A stretch of DNA of 64,000 bases from an uncultured Saprospiraceae bacterium (GCA_937959115.1 CALGAW010000033.1:1-64000), one strand, 5' to 3'. Counted from the stretch's first letter, positions 44,173-53,328 are shown. Numbers and translations are program-made. The notes: generated from the letters alone by a model not told the origin.

Positions 44173-44535
44173 AAAAAAAGTTCAATTAAATTGTGACCAA
44201 TTTACATTATAGCTGTCTCTAAGCCAGTTTGATGTTTACTACTTATTTTAAAAGTACTGACTTCTCACTTACCTATCTTAAGATCGAAGTGGCCAATTTA
44301 TTGGCCACAAGGTCTTAAACAGTCAGTAACGGTCAAACTATTTTGATAGTCTACAACACATCCATACTTAAAATAGTCTGGTTCTTAAGTAAAATTAAGC
44401 AGCAGACTTTTTTTTGTTCATTTTTAAGGAGACTCAACCCTAGAATTGGCATAATTGGGGTTTAATCGTTTTATTCCAATTATTTTTATAGTTTAGCGAT
44501 AAGCTTTAATATTTCGGTGGTAAAAATAATTCGTT
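44173..44535. other. Intergenic region with nested inverted repeats
   Basis: No gene is visible in these 363 bp between the sigma partner gene and the MscS-type gene. Most of the first half forms the nested palindrome at 44226-44339. A short hairpin ACTAT-TTTG-ATAGT follows at 44337-44350. A T-run near 44409 comes 8 nt after CTTAA-N6-TTAAG. Confidence 0.6.
44226..44339. repeat. Four-tier nested inverted repeat, candidate structured RNA or cruciform
   Basis: From the outside in, the pairs are AGTTTGA (44226) with TCAAACT (44333), TACTGACT (44255) with AGTCAGTA (44321), TTAAGA (44278) with TCTTAA (44313), and GTGGCCAA (44289) with TTGGCCAC (44301) around the loop TTTA. All four pairs are perfect and in consistent nesting. 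The gaps are uneven, as in a folded RNA rather than a simple palindrome. Confidence 0.65.
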
Positions 44536-45387
44536 TTGGAAGAAGTAAAATCGTGGTCTAATCTATTCTATAGCTCCTTAAGCTCAATGGTATCAAAAGT
44601 GGGAGAATTTATCCCTAGTCTCCTTCAGTTGTTGCTCATCTTGCTAATTGGGTGGATCATTGCTAGGTTTGCGTCCAACCTACTCGTTAAGTTTTTAACG
44701 GCTGTGAAATTTAATGACCTTGCAGAAAAGATAAATGCAAAAGACCTACTTGAGAAAGCCAATATTAAAATTACAGTAAGTGAGCTAGTGGGTAAGGTCC
44801 TATACTGGTTGATCTGGTTAATGGTGCTTATGAGTGCCGCGGATGCACTAGGCTGGAATTCAATATCAAAAGAACTTTCAAGGCTACTAGATTTTATTCC
44901 TCGGCTAATTCTAGCACTCTTATTTTTTATTGTTGGAGTGTACTTTGCAACATTCATCCGTGACTTAATCAAAGGCGCTACCTCCTCTATTGGAATTGGG
45001 GCAGGAAGGGCATTGAGCAACATGGTTTACTACTTCTTATTAATCATTATTGCGCTTACCGCCCTTGAGCAAGGTGGATTTGACACAGACATCATTACCT
45101 CAAATCTGATGTTGATACTAGGGACTATTCTATTGTCTGCAGGTATTTCCTATGGTTTAGCCTCTAGAGATGTTTTGTCTAACATGCTTGCAGGGTTCTA
45201 TTGTCGGAAGAATTTTGTGGAGGGCGCGCTCATAGAAGTCAATGGAGTAAAGGGTGTTGTTGTTGGTCGTTCCAGCGTTTCCCTTACCCTTAGAATAAAT
45301 GAAACTGAAAAAGTGATTCTCCCTTTAAAGTCTCTCCTTAACAATCAGGTAAAAGTCTTTAGCAAGGTCGTTCCTGCTACTGATTAG
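44536..45387 (+). CDS. MscS-type mechanosensitive ion channel family protein (TTG start)
   Basis: This 283-residue membrane protein has several conserved-TM-helix segments: FIPSLLQLLLILLIGWIIARF (~26-46), VGKVLYWLIWLMVLMSAADAL (~84-104) and FIPRLILALLFFIVGVYFATFI (~118-140). The MscS-like pore part ASRDVLSNMLAGFYCRKNF and a short beta domain (IEVNGVKGVVVGRSSVSLTL) follow. It ends soon after, without the large cytoplasmic cage of MscS. It would sense membrane tension or act as a scaffold. The TTG start gives EEVKSWSNLFYSSL; an ATG at codon 18 (MVSKVGEF) is possible. No partner gene is nearby. Confidence 0.78.
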   Translation: MEEVKSWSNLFYSSLSSMVSKVGEFIPSLLQLLLILLIGWIIARFASNLLVKFLTAVKFNDLAEKINAKDLLEKANIKITVSELVGKVLYWLIWLMVLMSAADALGWNSISKELSRLLDFIPRLILALLFFIVGVYFATFIRDLIKGATSSIGIGAGRALSNMVYYFLLIIIALTALEQGGFDTDIITSNLMLILGTILLSAGISYGLASRDVLSNMLAGFYCRKNFVEGALIEVNGVKGVVVGRSSVSLTLRINETEKVILPLKSLLNNQVKVFSKVVPATD

Positions 45388-45506
45388 TTCTTTGTGAATT
45401 GTTCTTAGGCACGTCAAGGGAAGTAAAAGTGGAATATTCAACAGATTTATTGTATATTTCCCACCAGAGGATGAAACAAAACGCGTTAAATTTCAGTTAA
45501 ATAAAT

Positions 45507-46031
45507 ATGGAAAAACCGCTTGTAAATAGAGTTGCAAATAGTGGCTTGATTACCCTAAATCTCGAAGATTATTTCCCACAAGCAGATGTTTGTACATTTG
45601 ACCTGAAAGACTATCTGTTTATGGAGTTAATGCTCAAAGAAAAAGACTTCAGAACATCCCTTAAAGAACATGACTGGGAACAGTATACAGGCAAAAACCT
45701 TTGTATTTACTGCTCCGCAGATGCCATCATACCCGTTTGGGCTTATATGTTGGTGGCAACCTATGCTGCTCCATTTGCACAGCATATTGTACAAGGAAAT
45801 CAGGAAGTGTTCCTTACAACGCACTATAAACAAGCACTTAGTAAGCTCGATATGACAGCTTATGATGGCAAGCGAATTGTGATCAAAGGATGCAGTTCAA
45901 AACCCGTTCCCGCCTCTGCTTATGCTGAGCTGGCTCGGTTGTTGCAGCCTTATGCTCAGAGTATTATGTACGGAGAACCCTGTTCAACCGTTCCTATTTT
46001 TAAACGACCACGGAAACTTAATAAAGGCTAA
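45507..46031 (+). CDS. DUF2480 family protein
   Basis: This 174-residue cytoplasmic protein shows the DUF2480 opening EKPLVNRVANSGLITLNLEDYFP and the following FDLKDYLFMELMLKEKDFR and NLCIYCSADAIIPVWAYMLVA. The family is restricted to Bacteroidota and its function is unknown. There is no signal peptide. It is followed after 24 bp by a lytic transglycosylase gene and then an alkyltransferase-like gene, so an operon of three is likely. Nothing in the sequence indicates an enzymatic role. Confidence 0.85.
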   Translation: MEKPLVNRVANSGLITLNLEDYFPQADVCTFDLKDYLFMELMLKEKDFRTSLKEHDWEQYTGKNLCIYCSADAIIPVWAYMLVATYAAPFAQHIVQGNQEVFLTTHYKQALSKLDMTAYDGKRIVIKGCSSKPVPASAYAELARLLQPYAQSIMYGEPCSTVPIFKRPRKLNKG

Positions 46032-46055
46032 TTAACCAGCCATAAATTGTAGAAA

Positions 46056-47003
46056 ATGCAGAAATCTCTTTACGCTTTTGCACTCGTTGTGCTTGTTTTT
46101 ATGACATTTGTATTCTTTTCCTCCTACACAAATGAGCCAGAAACCAAGGAATATGTTAGCGCTAATGGCGAAAAAGCCGCTCCTACTAAAAGTGCAGATG
46201 GCACTGGGATAGCACAAGTCGTAGAACCAGTACCGATCCCTTCAGATGCAAACCTAGCTGGTGAGTACATCCCTGTCGACAACCCAGATGCACGTGAAAG
46301 ATTAGACCGTGAGCTCATGGTCAACACCTATTGGCAATCTGCAACGCTACAACACATCAAACTCGCAAACCGCTATTTCCCTACCTTCGAACGAATTCTC
46401 GCTGAAGAAGGGGTTCCTGATGATATGAAGTATGTGGCCGTAATAGAAAGTGGCCTCAGAAATGTCGTTTCCCCTTCTGGCGCTCGTGGCTTATGGCAAT
46501 TTATGTCGGCTACTGCTAAGGGATATGGCTTGATTGTCAACACTGAAGTAGACGAACGGTATCACCTCGAAAAGTCGACAAGAGCTGCAGCTAAATATCT
46601 TAAAAAGTTACACAATCAATTTGGCTCCTGGACGATGGCTGCCGCAGCATACAATATGGGTGAAACACGATTGCGTGGACTTACTCGGAAACAAGGAAGC
46701 AACAATTACTACGATATCGAAATGAATAAAGAGTCTGCTAGATATGTGTCTCGTGTCGTCGCTGTAAAATCGATCATGAAAAATCCATCCAATTACGGAT
46801 TCTATCTCAATGCTGGTGACCTGTACGCTCCACATGACAATTGTAAAATTGTAGAGGTAAAAACGGCTGTTGCGGATTGGGCAAAATGGGCCAAAGATCA
46901 AAACATTTCCTACAGAACGCTTAAGTACTACAATCCATGGCTTCGTGAAGGAAAACTTACCAATACAGCTAAGCGTACGTATAACGTAAAAGTTCCCTAT
47001 TAA
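46056..47003 (+). CDS. Lytic transglycosylase (SLT/MltD-like)
   Basis: This 315-residue protein has an N-terminal hydrophobic signal segment (LYAFALVVLVFMTFVFFSSY) and a linker to ~85. The SLT domain is at ~100-225: YFPTFERILAEEGVPDDMKYVAVIESGLRNVVSPSGARGLWQFM, read in pieces, includes the catalytic Glu in VIESGL. AAAAYNMGE and the ARYVSRVVAVKSIM helix follow. It cleaves peptidoglycan glycan strands to form anhydromuropeptides in the periplasm. No LysM repeat follows within the gene, unlike many MltD proteins. It lies 24 bp after the DUF2480 gene and 20 bp before the next gene. Confidence 0.87.
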   Translation: MQKSLYAFALVVLVFMTFVFFSSYTNEPETKEYVSANGEKAAPTKSADGTGIAQVVEPVPIPSDANLAGEYIPVDNPDARERLDRELMVNTYWQSATLQHIKLANRYFPTFERILAEEGVPDDMKYVAVIESGLRNVVSPSGARGLWQFMSATAKGYGLIVNTEVDERYHLEKSTRAAAKYLKKLHNQFGSWTMAAAAYNMGETRLRGLTRKQGSNNYYDIEMNKESARYVSRVVAVKSIMKNPSNYGFYLNAGDLYAPHDNCKIVEVKTAVADWAKWAKDQNISYRTLKYYNPWLREGKLTNTAKRTYNVKVPY

Positions 47004-47023
47004 AACTAGCATCAACGCTCCAT

Positions 47024-47341
47024 ATGGCAGAAAAGACATACCACGATCGTGTATTCGAACTTACTAAACAAATTCCTCGTGGGCGAGTATGCACTTATGG
47101 CATCATTGCTGATCACCTAGCACTAGGCTCTGCCCGTATGGTCGGCTGGGCACTCAATAAGAGTTTCGGCTTCATAAATGGCGTCCCTGCTCACCGAGTC
47201 GTCAATCGAAAGGGTGAACTTTCAGGCCGGATTCACTTTGGTACTCCTACAATGATGCAAGAACTACTAGAAGCAGAAGGAGTTGAAATCGTAAATGACA
47301 AAGTGGTGCATCTAGAAAAGGTCTTGTGGAAACCTAGTTAA
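47024..47341 (+). CDS. MGMT-family alkyltransferase-like protein with Ala at the acceptor site
   Basis: This 105-residue protein is a member of the Ada/MGMT DNA-binding fold: VFELTKQIPRGRVCTYGIIA (~10-29), LALGSARMVGWALN and the helix-turn-helix-like GWALNKSF. The active site of O6-alkylguanine transferases reads PCHRV; here it is PAHRVVN (~54-60), so the alkyl-acceptor Cys is missing. Such alkyltransferase-like (ATL) proteins bind O6-alkylguanine and hand it to nucleotide excision repair. The more usual replacement is Trp. It is the last gene of the short operon. A uvrA gene in the same window could be a functional partner. Confidence 0.85.
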   Translation: MAEKTYHDRVFELTKQIPRGRVCTYGIIADHLALGSARMVGWALNKSFGFINGVPAHRVVNRKGELSGRIHFGTPTMMQELLEAEGVEIVNDKVVHLEKVLWKPS

Positions 47342-47361
47342 TTGCCATAAATAATTATTTG

Positions 47362-49323
47362 CTACCGGTTTAAAATCAAAAATTCTGTTCTACGGTTGTT
47401 TGCCCTGCCTTCTGATGTCTCGTTGGTGTCTATTGGGCTGTGTTCACCAAACCCTTTAGAAGTCATGCGGTGTCCTGCAATGTTTTGGCTGATCAAGTAG
47501 GTTCGGACTGACTTTGCGCGATTGTCTGATAGGGTCAAATTGTCAGCGTCAGTTCCTACGTTGTCTGTGTGGCCGTTGAGCTGAATGTTCATTTTAGGAT
47601 GCTCGTTGAGCAAGTCGCGGAGCTTGTTGAGTTCAGTGATTGATATTGGTAAAAGCTCAGCAGATGCGGTTTCAAAGAATACATTTTTCAAGATGATCGG
47701 CTTTGGCGCTGGCCTGGGAGTAGAGATGACCGGTTTTGTAGGTGCTGAAGCTGCAATTATCTTTGGAGGGATTTTCTGCAATTCGATTTCTAGCAAAAAG
47801 GGCTCGTCAAATGAGTGAATGCCCTTGAGTGCAAAGTTTTCTGAATGGAACAGATAACCCGTTTTGGATACATTCATTGAGTAATCAAAATTTAGCGGTA
47901 AGCTCACAATAAACTCCCCATTTTTATTGGTTTGGCTCTTGGTGTGGGTCTTCTCAGTCGTCAGGTTCATCAATTCTAGATCGGCGGTTAATCGCTCCTT
48001 GGTTTCAGCATCGATCACAGTTGCTTTTACATAGGTTACTGGAGCAGGACGAGCGGATTGTGGCAACGGAAATTCATAGAGGTCAAGTTTTCCGCTTCCT
48101 CCTTTTTTTGCTGAGCTGAAATAGCCTGTTTTACCATCAAAGCTGACGATAATGCCAAGTTCGTGGTCAGGACTATTGATTGGATAGCCAATGTTTTCAG
48201 CTTGCCCCCAAGAGCCATCAGGCTGTTTTCTTGAAAGGAAGATATCTGACTTACCCATTCCTGGGTGTCCGTCTGATACGAAGTAAATCGTTTGGCCATC
48301 AGGATGCAGGAAGGGTGCTTCATCAGCATACGGCGTATTGATTGAAGCGGGCATTTTGATTGGTTTTGCCCAAGTTCCATCTGCTTTTAAGTAACTCCCG
48401 TAAATGTTTTTATCTGGAGATCGATTGGTGATTCCCCTAGTAAATAAGATGGTTTTCCCATCCGCGGAAAGCGAAGGCTGAGATTCCCATAAGGAGGAAT
48501 TGATTGGTCTTCCCATGTTTTCGGGCATTGACCAGTTGCCGTTTTCTTTTTTCTTAGAGATGTAGAGGTCGCATTTCCCAAAATCTCCCTTGCGGTTGCA
48601 GACAGTATACGCCATTGTTTGCCCGTCCGCAGATACCGTTTGTGCACCTTCATTTTGAGGGGTGTTGATTGGTGCTCCGATATTAAATGCGGGTTGCCAT
48701 TTCCCATTTTTTTTGTTGGACTGAAAGAAGTCCTCATTATCTCCTAATCGTCGAGTAAAAATAAAGGTTTCTCCATCAATAGAGATCGAAGGCCAATATT
48801 CCTCATTCCCAGAATTAATAGCCGCGCCCATATTGGTTGGACTAAAAGATATTGGGTTTTTAATTGCATTATCTGCAAATTTAGCATTCGCTGAAAAGCG
48901 TTCTATTTTCTTCCTAAACATGCTATCTCTAAAGGGATAGGTCAAGAACGTTTCATAGTTTTTATGTGCGGCATCATACTGATCCATTCTCTCTTGAAGT
49001 TTGGCAAGCGCATAGAAGACTTTTGGTTTATAGCCACGATCCATTTCAATGACTTTGTTATAGCAGTCTTCGGCATCCTCATAACGATTCAACTCTTTTA
49101 GTGCATCTGCCTTGTAGAGGTAGACGTCAATAAATCTAGGTTCCTGTTTAAGCGCTTTGTCAAAGCCGGTATTTGCCTTTTCAAATTCGCCTCTCATCAG
49201 GTTGTCCTGTGCCTTGTCCACTATTTTTAGCAGTTTTGGGGATGCTGTTTTCTTTGTCACATAATCCTGTCCTACTGCTTGTAGTGTAAAAAGGATACTG
49301 AATACGGTTAACACTAGTCTCAT
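47362..49323 (-). CDS. PorE-like TPR, propeller, CRD and OmpA protein
   Basis: This 653-residue envelope protein has a signal peptide and TPR repeats at ~30-130. A WD40/PD40-type propeller follows at ~170-420 (SGNEEYWPSISIDGETFIFTR, EGAQTVSADGQTMAYTV, SSLWESQPSLSADGKTILFTR, YADEAPFLHPDGQTIYFVS, SPDHELGIIVSFDGKTGYFSS). A carboxypeptidase-regulatory-like domain occupies ~430-515 (VKATVIDAETKERLTADLEL), and an OmpA peptidoglycan-binding domain lies at ~550-653 (LNGHTDNVGTDADNLTLSDNRA). This four-part order is that of PorE, a T9SS component linking the secretion apparatus to peptidoglycan. Several paralogues occur per genome, so this may be PorE or a relative. It ends in convergence with the ATL gene. 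Confidence 0.8.
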   Translation of the reverse strand: MRLVLTVFSILFTLQAVGQDYVTKKTASPKLLKIVDKAQDNLMRGEFEKANTGFDKALKQEPRFIDVYLYKADALKELNRYEDAEDCYNKVIEMDRGYKPKVFYALAKLQERMDQYDAAHKNYETFLTYPFRDSMFRKKIERFSANAKFADNAIKNPISFSPTNMGAAINSGNEEYWPSISIDGETFIFTRRLGDNEDFFQSNKKNGKWQPAFNIGAPINTPQNEGAQTVSADGQTMAYTVCNRKGDFGKCDLYISKKKENGNWSMPENMGRPINSSLWESQPSLSADGKTILFTRGITNRSPDKNIYGSYLKADGTWAKPIKMPASINTPYADEAPFLHPDGQTIYFVSDGHPGMGKSDIFLSRKQPDGSWGQAENIGYPINSPDHELGIIVSFDGKTGYFSSAKKGGSGKLDLYEFPLPQSARPAPVTYVKATVIDAETKERLTADLELMNLTTEKTHTKSQTNKNGEFIVSLPLNFDYSMNVSKTGYLFHSENFALKGIHSFDEPFLLEIELQKIPPKIIAASAPTKPVISTPRPAPKPIILKNVFFETASAELLPISITELNKLRDLLNEHPKMNIQLNGHTDNVGTDADNLTLSDNRAKSVRTYLISQNIAGHRMTSKGFGEHSPIDTNETSEGRANNRRTEFLILNR

Positions 49324-49520
49324 ATCGCTATTTATACGTTGATTTACTAAGATAAGTCTAAAAGTATACCAAAATTTTTAAAAACAGTAACAGGTATACA
49401 ATAGCGTCACTGTAAAGGTAGAATTTCAAATAATAACAGATAATTTAAAAAATACTATAAAAAATTTGAAACAAAATAGAATCCTATCCGTAATTCTTGT
49501 TATTCTCTCAAGTATAAAGC

Positions 49521-50855
49521 ATGAACCCAGACTTAAATAGAGGCAATATTATCAATTCTGATGTTCAGAATCTTTCTGAGCAACGCCTTGTATGGCATAT
49601 CAAGCTGTTATGTACTTTAACAGTAATTACTACCGTATTTATTTTCACATCTAATAAGTTTTTGACCAACGACCCAATATTTGCTAACTTGAGCATTATG
49701 GTTGGTTCTTGTTACTTTGTAATGCTTCTATTGTTACAATTTGGCAAACAAAATTGGTATAAAACCTATTTCTCAGTTATCATGCCTGTTTGGGCGGTAA
49801 TCATAGAGTTTTTCATTGGCTTCAATTCCTTTGGGCACGGTATTCTTTCCATTAGTTTTGGCATTACTACCTTTCTGTTGTTTCAAGAAAAACGTAGACT
49901 CAGAAGTCTACTATTGTGTTATACTGCATTGATGTATTTGGGGTCATCCATCTATACTTACCTTTATGGAAGTCTTTATAGTTTTGACTATCCTTTCGAT
50001 CAAATGCTGGTCTATATAAACTGTATGCTCTGGGTAATTGTGATTTTTTCATACTACGAACATAAGATGGGTTCTTTTATCTCTGTACTTACCTCTAAAA
50101 ACAAGGAGTTGAAACAGAAAAAGAATGAACTGGAGCGATTTAACTACCTGGCTTCACATGATTTAAAAACTCCTATTCGTACCATTACAAGCTTCCTTGG
50201 TTTAATCAATCGAGATATTGAACGAGAACAATACACTAATGTTAAGGAATATTCAAACTATGCTATTTCTGGAGCACATCAAATGCAAAACCTGTTAGAG
50301 GGTATTCTTGAAATTTCGAAAATTAAAATGGACTTTACAGACGAACAATTACAATTGATTGATCTAAACATTTTATTGAATAATGTTAAACGAAAAATGA
50401 GCTTTAAGCTTCGAGGTAAAGCGTTTAATATTTATTCAGATCCCTTGCCTAAAATAATGGGTATATCTTCAGATTTCGAAATCATTTTTGAAGAAATTCT
50501 AGAAAATGGAATTCGATATAACAACTCAAGAATGCCTGAAGTATTCATCAGTTGTTCTACGAATGGGAAAGAAGTTGCTCTTATTTTTAAGGATAATGGT
50601 ATTGGAATTTCTAAAGCTTACCACGATCAAATTTTCCACTTCTTTAAACGCCTACACTCCATAAAAGATTATCCAGGAACTGGTTTGGGCCTTGGATTGT
50701 GCAGAAAAATTGTTGACAAATATGATGGTTGGATTGAAGTTGATTCTGATTATGGTGCTTCCTCTACGTTTATTACAAAGTTTCCAAAACGAATTTTAGT
50801 AGAAAAAGCGCCGGAAAAGCAGCTTAGAATTGAGTTCAGCAAGGCCGTGAGTTAG
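49521..50855 (+). CDS. Membrane-bound sensor histidine kinase
   Basis: This 444-residue kinase has about six N-terminal membrane helices to residue ~185 (VITTVFIFTSNKF, LSIMVGSCYFVMLLLLQFG, VWAVIIEFFIGF, ILSISFGITTFLLF, CMLWVIVIFSYYE). A coiled-coil linker follows (KNKELKQKKNELERFNYL). The HisKA domain has the phospho-acceptor box ASHDLKTPIRTI (~211-222), and the HATPase domain has the N-box EEILENGIRYN, G1 KDNGIGIS and G2 GTGLGLGLC. No response regulator gene is next to it, so the partner is encoded elsewhere. The helical sensor part suggests perception within the membrane. The signal is unknown. Confidence 0.88.
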   Translation: MNPDLNRGNIINSDVQNLSEQRLVWHIKLLCTLTVITTVFIFTSNKFLTNDPIFANLSIMVGSCYFVMLLLLQFGKQNWYKTYFSVIMPVWAVIIEFFIGFNSFGHGILSISFGITTFLLFQEKRRLRSLLLCYTALMYLGSSIYTYLYGSLYSFDYPFDQMLVYINCMLWVIVIFSYYEHKMGSFISVLTSKNKELKQKKNELERFNYLASHDLKTPIRTITSFLGLINRDIEREQYTNVKEYSNYAISGAHQMQNLLEGILEISKIKMDFTDEQLQLIDLNILLNNVKRKMSFKLRGKAFNIYSDPLPKIMGISSDFEIIFEEILENGIRYNNSRMPEVFISCSTNGKEVALIFKDNGIGISKAYHDQIFHFFKRLHSIKDYPGTGLGLGLCRKIVDKYDGWIEVDSDYGASSTFITKFPKRILVEKAPEKQLRIEFSKAVS

Positions 50856-50862
50856 AAGTACC

Positions 50863-51693
50863 TCAATACTTATAAATCAGCAACTCGGATTCCCTCGCAA
50901 CATATAACCTGCTTTTCTCCAATTGAATTAAATCAGTCATTGGATTAGCCGTTGATGGCAATACGATTTTTTCCGCTGAAAAAACAGCAAGATCAACAGC
51001 AATCAGCCGATTCCCCTGTGGATAAATCAGCCGATTATCTAATACCTGAAAACTAGCTAACCCCTTGATGGGAATCAGCTCACGATACTGTCCAAACAAG
51101 TCAAACACAAGCACACCAAGCAGAGAATCATTTAAAAATAATGTATTGGATCGCTGCAATAGGTAGTTCGGATTCACGGTTTCTTCAAATTCGAATGAAA
51201 GTGATTGGCTAGACTGTAATACCGCTCCCGTATGGCTATATTTCTTTAATTCGAGGGTGGAACCATCATAGATCCACACATTTCCATCATTTGAAAAACA
51301 AAGGTTATTTGCAAAATTAATCTCCAAGTCAAATAGCTCGTACATGCCTCGTTTATTAAGCGCTGTGCTCAGCGTGACTATCGTCATGAAATCTGGATAA
51401 AAGGCAAGTACTTGGAATGGATCAGTGGCGTCAAGATGTGTAGGAATACCAAGCGAAAATTCATTAAACCGAGCCACCTCTTCCCCGTCTTCATTGTATT
51501 TAATGATATTGCCATCACCAGTGATCACATATAGGTTTTGTAGGTTGTCTGTACTCAAAACCTTTGCATCCACAGAAATGTTCTTGACCAGTTGATATGT
51601 TTCTGGTTTTTCTAGCTCCTGGGCAATACTGGCTTTTAAGCAACAGAGCCAGACCAAGCAACCGAGTGTTAGATTAATAATGATGTTTAACTG
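50863..51693 (-). CDS. Secreted propeller-like protein
   Basis: The frame opens at 51705 (MKKNQLNIIINLTLGCLVW), and this basic start followed by LTLGCLVWLCCLKASIAQ is a signal peptide. The start codon could be that ATG or a few codons inside, so the boundary is given within the overlap. The mature part has propeller-like repeats: STDNLQNLYVITGDGNIIKYNEDGEEV, LCFSNDGNVWIYDGSTLELKKY and the closing SRLYVARESELLIYKY. No T9SS sorting domain is visible. It overlaps the lpxH frame by about 30 bp and is probably cotranscribed and translationally coupled with it. The function is unknown; it may be an envelope-side protein. Confidence 0.65.
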   Translation of the reverse strand, partial: QLNIIINLTLGCLVWLCCLKASIAQELEKPETYQLVKNISVDAKVLSTDNLQNLYVITGDGNIIKYNEDGEEVARFNEFSLGIPTHLDATDPFQVLAFYPDFMTIVTLSTALNKRGMYELFDLEINFANNLCFSNDGNVWIYDGSTLELKKYSHTGAVLQSSQSLSFEFEETVNPNYLLQRSNTLFLNDSLLGVLVFDLFGQYRELIPIKGLASFQVLDNRLIYPQGNRLIAVDLAVFSAEKIVLPSTANPMTDLIQLEKSRLYVARESELLIYKY

Positions 51694-52444
51694 GTTCTTT
51701 TTCAAAATAGTTGATTTCTAGTTGTTCCCCATCAAATACTGCATAGGAATTAAAGTTCATCCATTCGCCAAGGTTGATGTATCGGCTTTTCTTATTTTCC
51801 AATACTAAGTCAAGCGGTAAATGCCGATGCCCGAAAATAAAATAATCGATTTCCGGTGATTCGTTCAACTTTTTACTGGCGTACTGATACAACCATTCCT
51901 TCTCTCTTCCAAGGAATGATTCAGGGGTTTTCTCGTTTTGGTCCCGACTCTTTCCTGACCAGAATTGTGCAATCCTTATGCCAAGATCTGGGTGAACCTT
52001 ACTAAACAACCATTGACAGACTGGATTTGTGAATACTTTTTTCATCCGTTTGTATCCTTTATCATGAGGACCAAGCCCGTCCCCATGCCCAATAAAGAAT
52101 TCCTTTCCTTTTATTTTTTTGCGGATGGGGTGGCTATAAATGGGAATACTGAATTCTTCTTGAAAGTAATTGAACATCCAGAGGTCGTGATTGCCTTGAA
52201 AGAAGTAGATGGGTATGTTCTGATCACGAAGTTCTGCGAGTTTGCCTAGGAGCCTGACATAGCCTTTTGGCACTACACGTTTATAATCAAACCAAAAGTC
52301 GAACACATCACCGACTAGATAGATCGCTTCAGCATCATGTTGGATACTGTTTAGCCAGCGCACAATGCACTTTTCTCTTTTTAGTGAGATATCGGCATTA
52401 GGTGCGCCAAGGTGAAAGTCTGATGCGAAGTAAATCTTTCCCAT
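51674..52444 (-). CDS. lpxH: UDP-2,3-diacylglucosamine pyrophosphatase (LpxH)
   Basis: I place the start at 52444 (MGKIYFASDFHLG); the frame is open five codons further, which would add nothing conserved. The protein is a calcineurin-type metallophosphatase of about 256 residues with ASDFHLGAP, LVGDVFDFWFDY, FFQGNHDLWMF, FIGHGDGLG and FGHRHLP, the five LpxH motifs that carry its Mn ligands. It removes UMP from UDP-2,3-diacylglucosamine in lipid A synthesis, on the cytoplasmic side of the inner membrane. The downstream propeller-like gene overlaps its 3' end. A function in Gram-negative outer membrane formation is well supported. Confidence 0.9.
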   Translation of the reverse strand: MGKIYFASDFHLGAPNADISLKREKCIVRWLNSIQHDAEAIYLVGDVFDFWFDYKRVVPKGYVRLLGKLAELRDQNIPIYFFQGNHDLWMFNYFQEEFSIPIYSHPIRKKIKGKEFFIGHGDGLGPHDKGYKRMKKVFTNPVCQWLFSKVHPDLGIRIAQFWSGKSRDQNEKTPESFLGREKEWLYQYASKKLNESPEIDYFIFGHRHLPLDLVLENKKSRYINLGEWMNFNSYAVFDGEQLEINYFEKEPVKHHY

Positions 52445-52581
52445 GGCTGTAAAATACAAATCTAATTATGAATTAGGAAAACAAATTCTATGATCAATAG
52501 AAATTACAAGTCTATAATTAAACGTATAAAGCAGGATAAGATTTTAGTAGTTATGATTTTGTAAAAGAGGTAAAGACTCGA

Positions 52582-52998
52582 TTAATTAGCTGCAGCCTTA
52601 AGTCGTTGTAACAAGCGGTCTGCTGTTTGGTAACCAATTAATTTATCCATTAGATTGCCCTTTGCGTCAAAGATTAAAATAGCGGGATAGGCTTTGATAT
52701 TATGTTGCTGGGATAAGGAAATCCCATCAAAGCTCTGTGCGTGCAATTTAGAAGCGAGGTAATTGCTATTCACATAAGAAGTCAATTTTTTGTCGCGAAA
52801 CGTTTTATGATCCATTTCAAAACAAGCTTTACACCATTGCGCATAGAAATCGACAAAGTAAGGTTTGTTTTCCTTTTTTGCTTGATTTGTTACTTCTTCT
52901 AAATTATCTTTTTTGAAGTTAATACTTGAGTTTTCCTCAATAGGTGTGGTGGCCAACATAAAAGGAAGGACTAGGATAAATACAATTTTTTTTATCAT
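52582..52998 (-). CDS. Secreted thioredoxin-fold protein (DsbD C-terminal-like)
   Basis: This 138-residue protein has a signal peptide (MIKKIVFILVLPFMLATTP). A thioredoxin fold follows with the redox motif WCKAC in FYAQWCKACFEMDHKTF (~52-68) and IKAYPAILIFDAKGNLMDKLIG (cis-Pro loop, ~100-121). The pattern resembles the C-terminal domain of DsbD, which reduces periplasmic thiols. It probably acts in the periplasm as a disulfide reductase or isomerase. It is preceded by 330 bp of free DNA and stands alone, 122 bp from the lpxH 5' end. No partner membrane electron carrier is nearby. Confidence 0.85.
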   Translation of the reverse strand: MIKKIVFILVLPFMLATTPIEENSSINFKKDNLEEVTNQAKKENKPYFVDFYAQWCKACFEMDHKTFRDKKLTSYVNSNYLASKLHAQSFDGISLSQQHNIKAYPAILIFDAKGNLMDKLIGYQTADRLLQRLKAAAN

Positions 52999-53328
52999 AA
53001 ACTGGAAGGGGGAACTGGTTCTTAAAGCACTGCAAAGTTAGTGAAATCGGGCCTCAATTCCTAATTTGGTTTCAACTTTTGCGTGCACACGCAGTGTTCC
53101 CTGTCACTTTTTTTTAGGCCGTATCTGGCGTATATGTCGTTTGGGGAGAATATTGTTCTAGAATTTTTGTAAATACTAGAATATTCTTCTTACTAAAGTG
53201 GCTGACTTCTTTAATTATAAAAAGCGAAATGCGTATACAATGTCACAAAGCGGGCGTATTTATACTTCTTTTTTCTTTGTAAGATTAATATAAATATGTT
53301 AATATTGTCCAATACTAAATGAATTAGA
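52999..53328. other. Divergent intergenic region before the DUF1015 gene
   Basis: No coding frame is visible in these 330 bp between the divergent thioredoxin-like and DUF1015 genes. A hairpin at 53148-53186 pairs GAATATT-gtt-CTAG with CTAGAATATTC, leaving a 3-nt bulge. A GCGTG-CA-CACGC hairpin lies near 53080. They could be regulatory, but there is no supporting match. Confidence 0.5.
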
